A DNA stretch of 64,000 bases from Tridacna crocea (GCA_943736015.1 OX031060.1:1818001-1882000); one strand, 5' to 3'. Positions 10,898-21,135 are shown, numbered from the stretch's first letter. Program-made: numbers and translations. The notes: generated from the letters alone by a model not told the origin.

Positions 10898-11540
10898 AAC
10901 AAGCGACAAGTTTTCATGCATGAAGGCAATAGAAAGAAGTTCTAACAGTTCATACAGGCTCTAGGCATAATTTTACCTCTATGATGGTTTGATGTACATG
11001 AGAACACATTTGTTAATGAGTTTTGTGAAACTTGCTGGTGTCATCAACTTTCATTGGGACAGTAATGTTTGTAATTACATCACTTGATGGTACCAAGCGG
11101 AGATCTGTTGCTTTTTAATAGGGCCCCTGCTTAGACTAGTTTTCCTGTCATCATTTTTGGCTCACCTGAGCTTAAAGGTCATTTATTGTGAGTTGATAGT
11201 TTTGAGGCTGTTTGTCTGTCACCAACTTTTGCCATTTACCAGATTCTCCTTCAGAGCAAGACTGATAAGTCGTTAGAACTAAAAACAGAAATTACTTGAA
11301 TAACTTCAGAGTTCTTCTTTAGCAGGGGATGACAACAAAGGATTATGCACTTTTAGACAATTTCGTACTATATGGATCAGGTGGGCAATCCAGGGCTATT
11401 ACTGTCATTGTGTCTCTTTGTACAGCATTTTTGTATGGATTTCCATTTTACTGACAATTTAGGTGAATGGGTAATTATTATTTGTGTTGCATCGTGTAGT
11501 TGTCTTTATACAGTTATGAGGATAACGGAGCATGCACTTA
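10898..11540. other. mostly unassigned; weak repeat remnant
   Basis: At 11157 TTTGGCTCACCTGAGCTTAA resembles the opening of the TTTTTAGCTCACC repeat, and CAGGTGGGCAATCCAGGGC near 11376 its closing part. The middle is not recognisable. Confidence 0.35.
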
Positions 11541-12613
11541 TGCCCTAGTCACAAACAACCAACTGTTGCCTGATGGCAAGTTATTCAGATTTTGACACAC
11601 AATGGTCCGGGGACCACGCTGCAACCGTTTCGTGACAGTTCAATTCGAATGGCGGCAGTTCAATTTTGAGGCACCATCCGCCGCCTGTTTGAGGTATAAA
11701 ACTAAAGTTATAATTGGATGGTGACTGCATGATTTTTTGGCCATTGGAGAGCCCGATAACTCGTTGTCTGGGCTTCATCCGGACGTTGTCAGATGACCAG
11801 GCTATTACTTCAGAAATCGGACAGTGCCCAGCCGATTTTTATGAAAACCTTTATCACCAAATCGTCCGGCGACCGAATGGCAGCCGTCCAGAGACCGGTT
11901 TGCCTCTGTCCAGGTGCTGGACAGAGCCCCGACAGGTACCGCCCGATCATGAATATTTGTACAGGCACCGTCCAGTGACCATCAGATTGCTGTGTGGCAT
12001 TGATTTTGTTACATCTTTCCGGACGGTGACCGGACGGCGACTGGATGGCAAACATATACTTTGGCAACATAGTGACTATATTACAAAAGTGTAATATTGA
12101 TATCTTACCTCATTATGATTTCTCAGTTTTGAAGGGAAAATGGCACTTATACCTCCTAAAATCTGTTGAATCTTCTCCTTCATCAAGAGAGATTGCAAGC
12201 TGCTCGCCAAAGGCAGATAAATGTAATATCAGCTGCTGATGTTTATGATCAGGAGTATGCTGGGTGAGGCCGCAGAGTGTGGACTGTGTGGGTCAAAACA
12301 TGGCTACAGAGGGGACGTGTCATCCTCTGACAGTATGACATACCTCTGTTGCTAGCGGAATGGCGGCATAAAGTCCGAAAGATGTCCGTCCTGTTGCTGC
12401 CCAGTGACCGTTCCGTTGCCGCCCAGTGCCTTTCTGAACTGAAAAGTGCATGCACGGCATTTCCAAACAAACTGCCATCCGATGCACATTTGATATGTGA
12501 CTGCTTGAGCAAAATGTCATAAAATCGGACAGCGCCCGAATGACATCTCAAACCTTTGAATTGGCGAAGTTGGAAGAAATCGTCCAGTGCCCGTTTTATT
12601 TGTGACTGAGGCA
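11541..12613. mobile_element. Harbinger-like non-autonomous DNA transposon
   Basis: Ends read TGCCCTAGTCACAAA and its near complement TTTGTGACTGAGGCA, each flanked by TTA (11538-11540 and 12614-12616), a 3-bp duplication typical of PIF/Harbinger. The 1073-bp interior is GC-richer than its surroundings and is filled with variants of CCGTCCAGTGACCG and CGGACGGTGACCGG. No transposase is encoded. The assignment rests on TSD length, so another superfamily is possible. Confidence 0.55.
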
Positions 12614-12655
12614 TTACTGGTATAACTAATCTACTGTCCACTGCTTGAGCATGAA

Positions 12656-13120
12656 ATGCTTGAACGCTTACCACACAATAAAATCTCTGACTGGTCCAGA
12701 CTTAAAGCATTTGCAAATGACATGATTGTGATGATAGCTGAAATGATGAAATTTGTCCTTAATAGGGTAGAAAACATTGTTGAAAAAGAAGAAGATGCTG
12801 GTTGCCAGCATTTTCTCCTTTTCCACAATATTTTCAAGAGCTTGAGTTGTGCAGGTCCTTAACCCTTTCCCAAACAATCCCTGGTTTTTACGGGTCTGGA
12901 ATAGTAGCCTTTTGAAAACATGGGGGGAAAAGGAGAAAATGCTGGTAACCAGCATTTTCTCCTTTTTCCACAATGTTTTCTACCCTATCATAGACAGAAA
13001 TCATCTTTTCAGCAAGAGTTGAATTGTCGTCTGCAACTGATTTCAGTTTGGTCTACCATAGTCCAAAAGTTTGTCGTTTGGGAAAGGGTTAAAAGTCGTC
13101 AGTGTGTGGTAAAGAGTTAA
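12656..13120 (+). mobile_element. PB-A MITE split by a nested PB copy
   Basis: Left part 12656-12858 stops at the GGTC-TTAA inside the short arm. The missing tail AAAAGTCGTC to GTGGTAAAGAGTTAA resumes at 13090 after the nested element. Confidence 0.85.
12859..13092 (-). mobile_element. PB MITE nested in another PB MITE
   Basis: TTAACCCTTTCCCAAACAATC to GTTTGGGAAAGGGTTAA. Termini look like PB-C while the loop is that of PB-A. It duplicates the host copy's TTAA. Confidence 0.88.
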
Positions 13121-13321
13121 TTCATTAACCACTAGAGTGCTAAATAATCAAATGGCGTTTCCATTCTTGAAACAAGACTTGAATAATTATACACTGTGTC
13201 AAGGTTGGCTTTGTCAAGATTGTATTTCTTAGCAAAGCCAAAAGTGTAGACCAAAGATCTTGTGCAGGTTGCTCTTGATCTGGGCTTGCTGCAAAAGCCA
13301 GCTCTAGTTGTGAAAGGTCCT

Positions 13322-13803
13322 TTAAGTCTTTACCAAACAATCCCTGGTTTTCACCTGAACCTGAGAGAGTTGTTGGTTGTATTGGGGTTTAATGCCACTT
13401 TAACAGCTAAGGTCATGTCATGGCGGTCAGTGATGCACATGTGTTTCCTGGCTTTCTTTCCAAAGCCACCGACTACTTTTCTCACATGCTTCAGCAGAGG
13501 TGAGAGGCGAAAATACACCAGAAAGAAAGTTCGCCTCAACCAGGTATTGAACTCACAACCACCAGGTCATGAGTCCGACATGCACACCACTGAGCCACCC
13601 GGGTGGGCACCAACCTGAGTGAGAAGACTTCTGAAAACATTATGGGAAAAGGAAAAATTGCTGGTAACCAGCATTTCCTCAGTTTCCCACGTTTTCTTCC
13701 CTTTCCTAAACAGCTTTAAATTTTTGAGTCACAATAATTTTGTCATATGCACATGCTTTCAATTTGGACTAGCCTAAAATTATGTCTTTTGGTAAATAGT
13801 TAA
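13322..13803 (-). mobile_element. PB-A MITE split by a SINE
   Basis: Left 13322-13369 and right 13612-13803 form one element (TTAAGTCTTTACC to GGTAAATAGTTAA) once the SINE and one target copy are removed. Confidence 0.85.
13370..13611 (-). mobile_element. tRNA-derived SINE
   Basis: Read on the minus strand it opens GCCCACCCGGGTGGCTCAG, carries a B-box-like GGTTGTGAGTTCAATACCTG, then CTCACCTCTGCTGAAGCATG, and ends TTAAACCCCAATACAACCAA. A 12-bp target duplication (AACCTGAGAGAG / AACCTGAGTGAG) flanks it, so it moved by target-primed reverse transcription with enzymes supplied in trans. Confidence 0.88.
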
Positions 13804-14021
13804 GTCTTTACCAAACGACAAAATCTTGCCCAAGTCCTGATTGAAAGCATCAAATTACAGAGGTACAAAAAAAATGTGACTGTAAAATTGAAACTTGTTG
13901 CCAGAAGGATAGAAAACAGTGTGGGAAAAGGAGAAAATGCTGGTTACCAGCATTTTCTCCTTTTCCCAAAATGTTTTCTAAAAGCTTTCTCTGTAAAGTT
14001 TTTCTACTCATGCCTGTGTAG
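13800..14021 (+). mobile_element. PB-A MITE abutting candidate exon 3
   Basis: It shares TTAA 13800 with the previous copy. The short arm decays after AAAAGCTTTCT. The pyrimidine-rich tract used by the acceptor at 14021 lies at this decayed edge. Confidence 0.72.
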
Positions 14022-14096
14022 TTTAGGGTTATTGACATGGTGCAAAAATACAGGTATTGACAATGGAACTATGTGGTATACAAGACGGGAATTTCA
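14022..14096 (+). CDS. candidate host exon 3
   Basis: Acceptor TTTTTCTACTCATGCCTGTGTAG fragment and donor TTTCA/GTAAGC. The 75-nt segment has phase 1+24 codons+2 and reads LGLLTWCKNTGIDNGTMWYT then RREF. Leftover CA plus G of the next candidate gives Gln. Composition is protein-like, but no family is recognised. Confidence 0.42.
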
Positions 14097-14289
14097 GTAA
14101 GCTTTTTATTTTCATTTAATCCCTGTCTATTTAGGTATTATCAGTTATCAATGAAAGATTGTATTAGAATCTGCTGGTATGCCACAAACTCTATCCATAA
14201 TTGATTAAAAAAATAAGCCCTACAAAAAGTATGACACTGGGCAAATTAATTCATAGCACACTTCTCCAATCAACACTGTGTAAAACTTT

Positions 14290-14450
14290 TCCATTTTCAA
14301 AACATTTGCAGTTTGCAGATTAGTCTTGCCTTGTATAATTGGACTTTTCTCAAAAGATAGAAAAAAAAATGAAAGGGATAAATTGTTGGTTACCTAGTAT
14401 TCCCGTCTTTTGCCATGATGTTTTCAAAATTGGACATCCCTAGGGTTGTT
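14290..14450 (+). mobile_element. PB-A MITE, very degenerate
   Basis: Only traces remain: CATTTGCAGTTTGCAGATTAG, TTGTTGGTTACCTAGTATT and GATGTTTTCAAAA. Confidence 0.4.
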
Positions 14451-14493
14451 CAAATAGTATTTGTTCAAATTCAAAGCAATAGAAGCCAAGAGA

Positions 14494-14726
14494 TGAACTT
14501 TTTACCACATGACAAAATTTTGGACTCATCCTTATAGTTGACAGCATTTGCAGACAACAGAATAATTGTGAGTCAAAAATTGCAGTTTGACTTGAAAAGA
14601 GTCGAAAAACATTGTGGGAAAAGGAGAAAATGCTGGTTACCAGCATTTTCTCCTTTCCCCCCAATTTTTTCAAAGGCTTTCTTTCTCAGGGTTGTTAAAA
14701 CTTGGGATTGTGTGGAAAAGAGTTAG
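14494..14726 (+). mobile_element. PB-A MITE
   Basis: TGAACTTTTTACCACATGAC to GTGGAAAAGAGTTAG. The hairpin is nearly perfect. Both terminal TTAA sites carry substitutions. Confidence 0.78.
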
Positions 14727-14853
14727 ATTTTGTCATTGAAATGGTAGAAAATATTGTTGGGTAAGGAAAAAATGTACACCAACAGTTTCTCCTTTTCCCT
14801 CAGTGTTTTCAAAAAGCATCTACCTCATGTTCATTAAAGCTTTGGATTTTTAA
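14724..14853 (+). mobile_element. PB-A MITE, 5'-truncated
   Basis: Starts near the hairpin (GGTAGAAAATATTGTTGGG) and ends at TTAA 14850. Confidence 0.6.
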
Positions 14854-15082
14854 CCCTTCAATTGACAACAATGTTTTCTTAAGTCTACCAATCTGAAAGC
14901 ATGTGAATACATAGATAAAATAATGACTCTATTTGTGGAATTTGTAATTTTGAGGGTCTGAGAAAAAACATTATGGGAAAAGGAAAAAAATGCTTGTCTC
15001 AAGCATTTTCATCTTGTCTCATAATGTTTTCAAAAAGCTTCTTTTCCAAGGTCATTAAAAACCAGTATTGTAAGGTAATTAA
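14850..15082 (+). mobile_element. PB-A MITE, degenerate
   Basis: Shares TTAA 14850. The hairpin loop is CTTGTCTCAAG, arms partly decayed, end GGTAATTAA. Confidence 0.62.
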
Positions 15083-15157
15083 TATTGAGTGAAGGGACTT
15101 ACAATTGTAATGGATTTCTTCTATACATGCTATGTTTTTATACCAATTACCTTCCAG

Positions 15158-15217
15158 GCAGTTTTCTCTTTCACAATTTCTTCAAAGCAAACGAGGGGAA
15201 TTATCTGTTGCCAGCCA
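15158..15217 (+). CDS. candidate host exon 4
   Basis: Acceptor ACCAATTACCTTCCAG and donor GCCAGCCA/GTAAAG. Phase 1+19 codons+2 reads QFSLSQFLQSKRGELSVAS. It is phase-compatible with the candidates on both sides (CA+G before, CA+A after). All three frames are fairly open, so the frame is set only by the neighbours. The downstream ORF reaching into the MITE at 15350 is an alternative reading. Confidence 0.33.
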
Positions 15218-15349
15218 GTAAAGTTCTTTTTGAAATTATGCAAGCATTTATCCCTCAACACAATACCACATGCAGTCCGATAACTGTTCTGCATATTGCA
15301 GACAACAAACTTTTCAAAAACTGTAGCAAAGTGGTGTTCATAGCAGAGT

Positions 15350-15578
15350 TTAACTCTTCACTAAACTACATGATTTTAGACTGGTCCAAATTGGAAGCAT
15401 TTGCAGACAACAAAATTAAGGTGACTCAAAAATTGAAATTTGCTTAGGGAAGGGTAGAAAGCATTGTGGGTAAAGGAGAAAATGCTGGTTACCAGCATTT
15501 TCTCCTTTACCCACAATGTTTTCATGTGGCTTCTTTCTCAGGGTCATGAAAACCCTGGATTGTGTGGTAAAAGGTTAA
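15350..15578 (+). mobile_element. PB-A MITE, intact
   Basis: TTAACTCTTCACTAAAC to GGTAAAAGGTTAA, with a perfect core GTGGGTAAAGGAGAAAATGC in which both arms carry the same GGGT change. Confidence 0.87.
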
Positions 15579-15609
15579 CTCCCTCTGAATAGTTCAGGTT
15601 ATACCACAC

Positions 15610-16200
15610 GATCAGTGCACTTATACATACCTTACAATCAGAGTACTTATACATACCACACAATCGGTGCACTTATACATATCACACAGTCGGTGCACTT
15701 ATACATACCGCACAGTCGGTGCACTTACACATACCGCACACACTGTGCGGTGCACTTATACACACCACACAGTCGGTGCACTTATACACACTGCAGTCGG
15801 TGCACTGATACATACCGCACACTTGGTGCTCTTATACACACCGCACAGTCGGTGCACTTACACATACCGCACAGTCGGTGCACTTTTACATACCGCGCAG
15901 ACGGTGCACTTATACATACCGCACAGTCGGTGCACTGATACATACCGCACAGTCGGTGCACTTATACACACTGCAGTCGGTGCACTGATACATACCGCAC
16001 ACTTGGTGCACTTATACACATCGCGCAGAAGGTGCACTTACACATACCGCACAGTCGGTGCACTTATACATACCGCGCAGACAGTGCACTTATACATACT
16101 GCACAGTCGGTGCACTTACACATACCGCGCAGTCGGTGCACTTATACATACCGCGCAGATGGTGCACTTATACATACCGCACAGTCGGTGCACTAATACA
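15610..16200. repeat. 26-bp minisatellite, open in several frames
   Basis: About 22 copies of GGTGCACTTATACATACCGC plus ACAGTC. Since 26 is not a multiple of 3, any frame cycles through the same 26-residue peptide (period 78 nt), giving a 191-codon ORF rich in HTYRC. There is no start context, splice context or homology, so it is not called as a gene. Confidence 0.9.
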
Positions 16201-16214
16201 TATATTTCATGGTT

Positions 16215-16360
16215 TTCTCACATCAGCACTGGCACATTATGACTTTTCTAACATCCATCAGAGGTGAGCTGCAAAAAATCACTGGGAAGAAAGTTTGCAT
16301 CAACTTGGTATCGAACATTTAACCAGCAGGTCATGAGTCTGATGCACTATTCTTTCTGAG
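16215..16360 (-). mobile_element. SINE fragment
   Basis: Minus-strand match to the SINE at 13370: CAGACTCATGACCTGCTGG region, GGTATCGAACATT in place of the B box, and TCAGAGGTGAG. Both ends are lost. Confidence 0.6.
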
Positions 16361-16483
16361 GATTGATGATAGTGCGACAGGATTCTTTCCTCTCCCTCTG
16401 CTGGCCATTGTTTAAATGATAAAAGAAACTCCAGGAAAGCATGGATAGGTGCACTTGCTGCAGTGATATAACTAAAATAATGT

Positions 16484-16725
16484 TTAACCCATTACCAGAC
16501 AATCCCTACTTTTGATGATCCTGAGAAATAAGTCTTTGGAAATTATTGTGGGAAATTATTGTGAGAAAAGGAGAAAATGCTGGTTACCAGCATTTTCTCC
16601 TTTTCTCACAATGTTTTCTACCTTTCACAAAACAAATTTCAAATTTTCAGTCACTTTCATTTCGTCGCCTACAAATGCTTTCAGCTTGGACAAACCTAAA
16701 ATTTTGTTGTTTGATAATGAGTTAA
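16484..16725 (-). mobile_element. PB-A MITE with internal duplication
   Basis: TTAACCC to GATAATGAGTTAA. AAATTATTGTGGG is duplicated as AAATTATTGTGAG, lengthening one side of the hairpin base. Confidence 0.85.
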
Positions 16726-17006
16726 AACAGGGTATTATTAATTAATCAAAAACTTCATCTGCAGTAAGCTTGTGCAAAGAGTCTTTCAGAAATTATATGT
16801 AAGTTATGCATCCCGAATGTCAAGGAAATAAGATCACAAAGTTTTGGAAAAGGGGTTCCTAGTTACATGGATTACATGGATTAGTGATGAAAGTGTAGGA
16901 TTTGCTATCAGGTGGTCAAGGGCCTGATCCTAATTGGGCTCTTTGAGATAGTGCCTTCAGCAAGACATCAGCATGGCACTGGTGAAACCTAGGACTTGTA
17001 GGTTGT

Positions 17007-17230
17007 ATACCTCTGTACCAAACGACAACATTTTAGGTCCAGTTTGAAAGCATTTGCAGATGACAAAAAAAAATGTAATTAAAGAATTGAATTTTCTTTT
17101 AGGAAGGGAAGAAAACATTGTGGGAAAGGAGAAAATGCTAGTTACCAGCATTTTCTCCTTTTCCCACAATGTTTTCAAAAGCGTTCTTCTTCACGGTCAT
17201 TAAAATTCGGGATTGTGTGGTAAACAGATA
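17007..17230 (+). mobile_element. PB-A MITE
   Basis: Interior GTACCAAACGACAACATTTTA to GGGATTGTGTGGTAAACAGA. Terminal TTAA sites are decayed. Confidence 0.78.
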
Positions 17231-17381
17231 CTGTGAGCTATCACTGTCATATAACTGAAATAATATTAAAAGTGGCATAAAACACCTTTCAATCTCAAAC
17301 TTTTGCTATGTATATTTTTAAGAACAATTCAACAGATTGCATTGTTTGTCAATTGACCTTTCTGCCGATTTTGATTGACAG

Positions 17382-17431
17382 GTCTACCAACATCTTAATG
17401 GCCAATGAAAATGCAGCATTCAGGGGGTCAT
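17382..17431 (+). CDS. weak candidate host exon 5
   Basis: Acceptor GCCGATTTTGATTGACAG and donor TCAT/GTAAAC. Phase 1+16 codons+1 reads STNILMANENAAFRGS. The leftover base does not fit the candidate at 19480, so either another exon intervenes or this is spurious. Confidence 0.22.
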
Positions 17432-17742
17432 GTAAACAAAAAAGTCTGTCAGAATTTCTGGTTAGCGTATCAGGCTTGACAACCAGTATAGCACATTACT
17501 AAGGGGGATGTGCCAAACTCATCTTTACAGAAAGGTCATTTCTGGCAAAGCAATGTTTTCACACGAGTTTACAACTTTTGGATGTATTTAGGATCAAAGA
17601 CACAGGAATCGACTGATCATTCCTATAATATTTCTATCATGTACTCATTGAAAAGGAAGTAGATGTTTCCCATAATTCCTTGGAGAGATTAGTTCTAAGT
17701 ATTGCTTGCCTTTGACCTTGTTAATCATTGATTAGCTTACTT
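17432..17742. other. no feature recognised
   Basis: Unique AT-rich sequence without borders or palindromes. Confidence 0.35.
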
Positions 17743-17951
17743 CTTTAACAAACATGCCAGAGTTATAAAGACCCTGTGGGAAGCCTTTGAAAACATTGTT
17801 TAACTAGCTAACCAGCATTTTCTCATTTTCCAACAATATTTTCTACTATATTAATTAGAAATCCTGTCATTGGAGCTACCTTTAACTTGTTATCTGCAAA
17901 ATGCCATTGATTTGGACAAGACTAAAATTTTGTTGTCTGGTAAAGCCTTAA
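17743..17951 (-). mobile_element. PB-A MITE, degenerate hairpin
   Basis: The left arm has lost most of GTGGGAAAAGGAGAAAATG (reads ATTGTTTAACTAGCTAACC). The right end GTCTGGTAAAGCCTTAA is clear. Confidence 0.72.
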
Positions 17952-18169
17952 CCTTTTACCAAACAATCCCTGGTTTTTATGACTCTGAGAAAGAAGCCTT
18001 TTGAAAACATTGTGGGAAAAGGAAAACATGCTGGTAACCAGGATTTTCTCCTAATGTTTCCACCCTACCAAGTACAAATTCCTTTTTTTTTGCCACATTA
18101 ATTTTGTTGTCTACACAATTATGTTTTCAATTTGGACCATTCTAATTTTGTCGTTTGGTAAAGAGTTAA
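17948..18169 (-). mobile_element. PB-A MITE, one hairpin arm shortened
   Basis: Shares TTAA 17948. The right arm jumps from GATTTTCTCC to AATGTTTCC, deleting TTTTCCCAC. Confidence 0.82.
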
Positions 18170-18339
18170 CCCATTAATCTTATGATCAGCTATAGGTGAT
18201 TGCTGACATAAGCCTCCACAAAAGTATCCATTCACAGAATGTTTTTGTTTTGAAGTATTTCACAGAGCAGCAATTCCTATTAGTTCAAGGAAATGGTGAT
18301 GATTGCTGATTTGATTATTTTCTGAAATAGCTAACCCCA

Positions 18340-18520
18340 TACCAGAGCCCCAGATAAGAGGGAGTGATGGTTCTCTAAATTCTTTATTTCTCTTTGAAAC
18401 CCTATGTTGTGGATACTCGATGAGACGATTCGGAGTACCCACAACAAAGGGTTTAGTGGAGGATAACCAATATTTTCAATTTTGAAATCAAAATCGTTCC
18501 CTCTTCCTGGATTTCTGTCT
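18340..18520. mobile_element. FB2 foldback element
   Basis: Ends CCAGAGCCCCAGATAAGAGG and CCTCTTCCTGGATTTCTG. Centre CCCTATGTTGTGGATACTCG folds onto GGAGTACCCACAACAAAGGG. Same family as 27562-27753 and 61370-61570. Confidence 0.68.
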
Positions 18521-18930
18521 TACCACATGACACAATTTTAGACTCATCCATATTTGAAGCATTTGTAGAGGAGAAACAAGGATTGGTTCAATGTTGAACT
18601 TTGTTTTTGACATAGTAGAAAACATTGTTTGGAAAGGAGAAATTATTGCTTACCTGTATTTTCTCGTTTTCGACAATGTTAACAAAAGTCTCTTTCCTAT
18701 GGGTCATTTAACCCATTACCACATAATCCCTAATTTTGACGACCCTCAGAAAGAAGCCTTTTGAATACATGGTGGGAAAAGGAAAAAATGTTGGTAACCA
18801 GCATTTTCTCCTTTTCCTACCATTTTTGCTAAAATTTCAGAATATCAGTCACTTAATTTGTTGTCTGCAAATGCTTTGAATTTGAACAACCCAAAAATTT
18901 TTTGGTAATCAGTTAAAGTCGGGTTTGATA
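18517..18930 (+). mobile_element. PB-A MITE split by a nested PB copy
   Basis: Left 18517-18707 ends GGGTCAT at the internal TTAA. After the nested copy the tail AAGTCGGGTTTG resumes at 18917 and then runs into the minisatellite instead of a normal terminus. Confidence 0.75.
18708..18916 (-). mobile_element. PB-A MITE nested in another PB MITE
   Basis: TTAACCCATTACCACATAATC to TTTGGTAATCAGTTAA. It uses the same internal TTAA of its host as the nesting event at 12859. Confidence 0.82.
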
Positions 18931-19440
18931 TCAAGGAGCCTAGCGCACATGTCTTTTCTTCGGGTATATCAAGGAGCCTAGTGCACATGTCTTTTCGGGT
19001 ATATCAAGCAGCCTAGTGTTTTCGGGTATATCAAGGAGCCGTGTGCACATGTCACTTCGGGTATATCAAGGAGCCTAGTGCACGTATCTTTTCGGGTATA
19101 TGAAGGAGCCTAGTGCACGTATCTTTTCGGGTATATCAAGGAGCTTAGTGCACGTTTCTTTTCGGGTATATCAAGGAGCCTAGTGCACGTATCTTTTCAG
19201 TATATCTAGGAGCCTAGTGCACGTGTCTTTTCGGGTACATCAAGGAGCCTAGTGCACGTGTCTTTTCGGGTATATCAAGGAGCCTAGTGCACATGTATCT
19301 TTTCGTGTATATCAAGGAGCCTAGTGCATGTATCTTTTCGGGTATATCAAGGAGCCTAGTGCACATGTCTTTTCGGGTATATCAAGGAGCCTAGTGCACA
19401 TGTCTTTTCGGGTATATCAAGGAGCTTAGTGCACGTATCC
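18928..19440. repeat. 34-35-bp minisatellite
   Basis: About 15 units of TATATCAAGGAGCCTAGTGC then ACATGTCTTTTCGGG. It starts exactly at the broken 3' end of the split MITE (GGGTTTGATATCAAGG). Confidence 0.9.
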
Positions 19441-19479
19441 ATGCTTTCCTGAAATTTCTTTTACTACTACTCTTCACAG

Positions 19480-19538
19480 AATTGTTTTCAAGCCACTGGC
19501 TGCTTTCCTGCATAAAAGCATCGAAAAAATGATCAGCT
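19480..19538 (+). CDS. candidate host exon 6
   Basis: Very good acceptor, TACTACTACTCTTCACAG, and donor AGCT/GTGAGA. Phase 1+19 codons+1 reads IVFKPLAAFLHKSIEKMIS, amphipathic and helix-like. The leftover T joins TC of the next candidate to give Phe. No family recognised. Confidence 0.42.
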
Positions 19539-19702
19539 GTGAGAGAGGAATGAACCATGTAGCAATGATTATCATCAATCCATGGAAAGAAATTGGGCGA
19601 GACGGGGACTGAACCATTGACATCCCTCTTCTCAAGTCTTGTGCACTACCCACTGAGCCTCTGCATCACCAGAGCCTCTGCATTACAAGTCTGGACTGTT
19701 TG

Positions 19703-19890
19703 TTAACTCTCTACCAAACAATCTCTTGTTTTTACAACCCTGTGATAAAAGCCAATTGAATACATTTTCCCACGTAGAATGTGTTCTATATTTCCAAAAA
19801 AAAAAGTTCAATTTTGAGTTACTTTAATTTTGTCTACTAATGCTTTCAAATTGGAACATTCTAAAATTATGATGTCTGGTGAAGAGTTAA
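19703..19890 (-). mobile_element. PB-A MITE, hairpin deleted
   Basis: TTAACTCTCTACCAAAC to GAAGAGTTAA. The core is reduced to TACATTTTCCCACGTAGAATG, so most of the palindrome is gone. Confidence 0.75.
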
Positions 19891-20018
19891 CCCTTTAACC
19901 CATAAGGTATTTCTATGGTATCTCTAATTGACCCTAAATAACAGCAAGGATGAAGCCATTTCTTATGTGTATATGAGACCTTTTGAAAGCATAGAAAACA
20001 TTGTGACAAAAGGGTTAA
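19887..20018 (-). mobile_element. PB-B MITE, deletion derivative
   Basis: 132 bp. It shares TTAA 19887 and jumps from the start of the hairpin (TGTGACAAAAGGG) directly to a TTAA. Confidence 0.68.
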
Positions 20019-20138
20019 TTGTATTTAATGTTCCTGTTTATGGCAAATTATCTGTAAAGGGCCAGAGCAATTTTAACTGTACCGGTAACTAAATTTGGTT
20101 CTATATCTGATTCCATTCAATTGTCCATCTTTTACTTT

Positions 20139-20340
20139 ACTAAACCATTCCTTGTTTGTAAGACCCTTTGAAAAGAGATTGTTTGCAAATTGTTTGAAAA
20201 TGTTATTGGAATTGGAGGAAATGCTGTTTACTAGCATTTTCTCCTTTTCCCACTATGTTTGTACTATCTGAAAACAGATACTATCATTTTAGCTACATTA
20301 GAATCATTGTTTGCAAATACTTTCAATATAGGCATTAGGC
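20139..20340 (-). mobile_element. PB-A MITE, degenerate
   Basis: The hairpin TGCTGTTTACTAGCATTTTC and long-arm scraps (TTTGCAAATACTTTCAAT) survive. Confidence 0.55.
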
Positions 20341-20542
20341 AAGTCCGTAGTTTGGCCCCTCGAGGAAAGCATTCAAACTTTTCCTGAAGATATTTTCAAG
20401 GCAGACAATTAGATTGGCTGAAAATCAAATTTGGCTCAAAATTTAAACTTTGACATACAATTTTTTTTTCCTTGCCAATTTTTCTTTCTGTCTTTTCCTT
20501 CACCCACATTAATGGAGCTTGTCAACTTATTTTTCCATGCGA

Positions 20543-20776
20543 TTAACCCTATAGCAGACGACAGAATTCTAGCCTTATCAAAATTGAAAGCATTTGCAGA
20601 TGACAATTTCAGTCTGGCTCAAATGGTGTAATTTTTCCTTGATAGAGTAGAGAACATTGTTGGAAAACGATTAAATGCTGGTTACCAGCATTTTCTACTT
20701 TTCCCACAATGTCTTCAAAAGGCTTCTTTTCTAGGGGTGTCTAGGGGTAAGTTGGCATTGTGTGGTAAAGGGTTAA
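20543..20776 (+). mobile_element. PB-A MITE
   Basis: TTAACCCTATAGCAGACGAC to GGTAAAGGGTTAA. A short duplication (TCTAGGGGTG) sits in the short arm. Confidence 0.83.
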
Positions 20777-20840
20777 ACAAGCTTTCATTATTTGATATTG
20801 CTGATTGTTGTAATTGAAATTGTAGCTATGGTACAAGGTC

Positions 20841-21072
20841 ATGTTCTTTATCAAACTACAAAACTTTAGACTTGTCCAAATTGAAAGCATTAATTTTGCA
20901 GATGAGACAATAAATGTTGGTCAAAAATTGAAATTTGTGTCCAGCAGGGTAGAAAACATTGTTGGAAAAGGAGAAAATGCTGGTAACCAGCATTTTCTCC
21001 TTTTCCTACATGTTTTCAGAAGGCCTGTCTGTCAGGGTCATTAAAAGTTGGGATTTTGTGGTAAAGAGTTAA
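20841..21072 (+). mobile_element. PB-A MITE
   Basis: Left TTAA decayed (TTCTTTATCAAAC). Right GGTAAAGAGTTAA. The long arm has an extra AATTTT before GCAGATGAG. Confidence 0.8.
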
Positions 21073-21135
21073 AATACAGGATTGATGTATCTCAGCCCTA
21101 TCCAGGAGGCCCATGGTAGTCCGTTCTTCTTTCTT

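Noticed and set aside
15667-16242. 191-codon ORF as a histidine/tyrosine-rich repeat protein
   Set aside because: It is the open reading of a 26-bp minisatellite. No start context, splice sites or family likeness.
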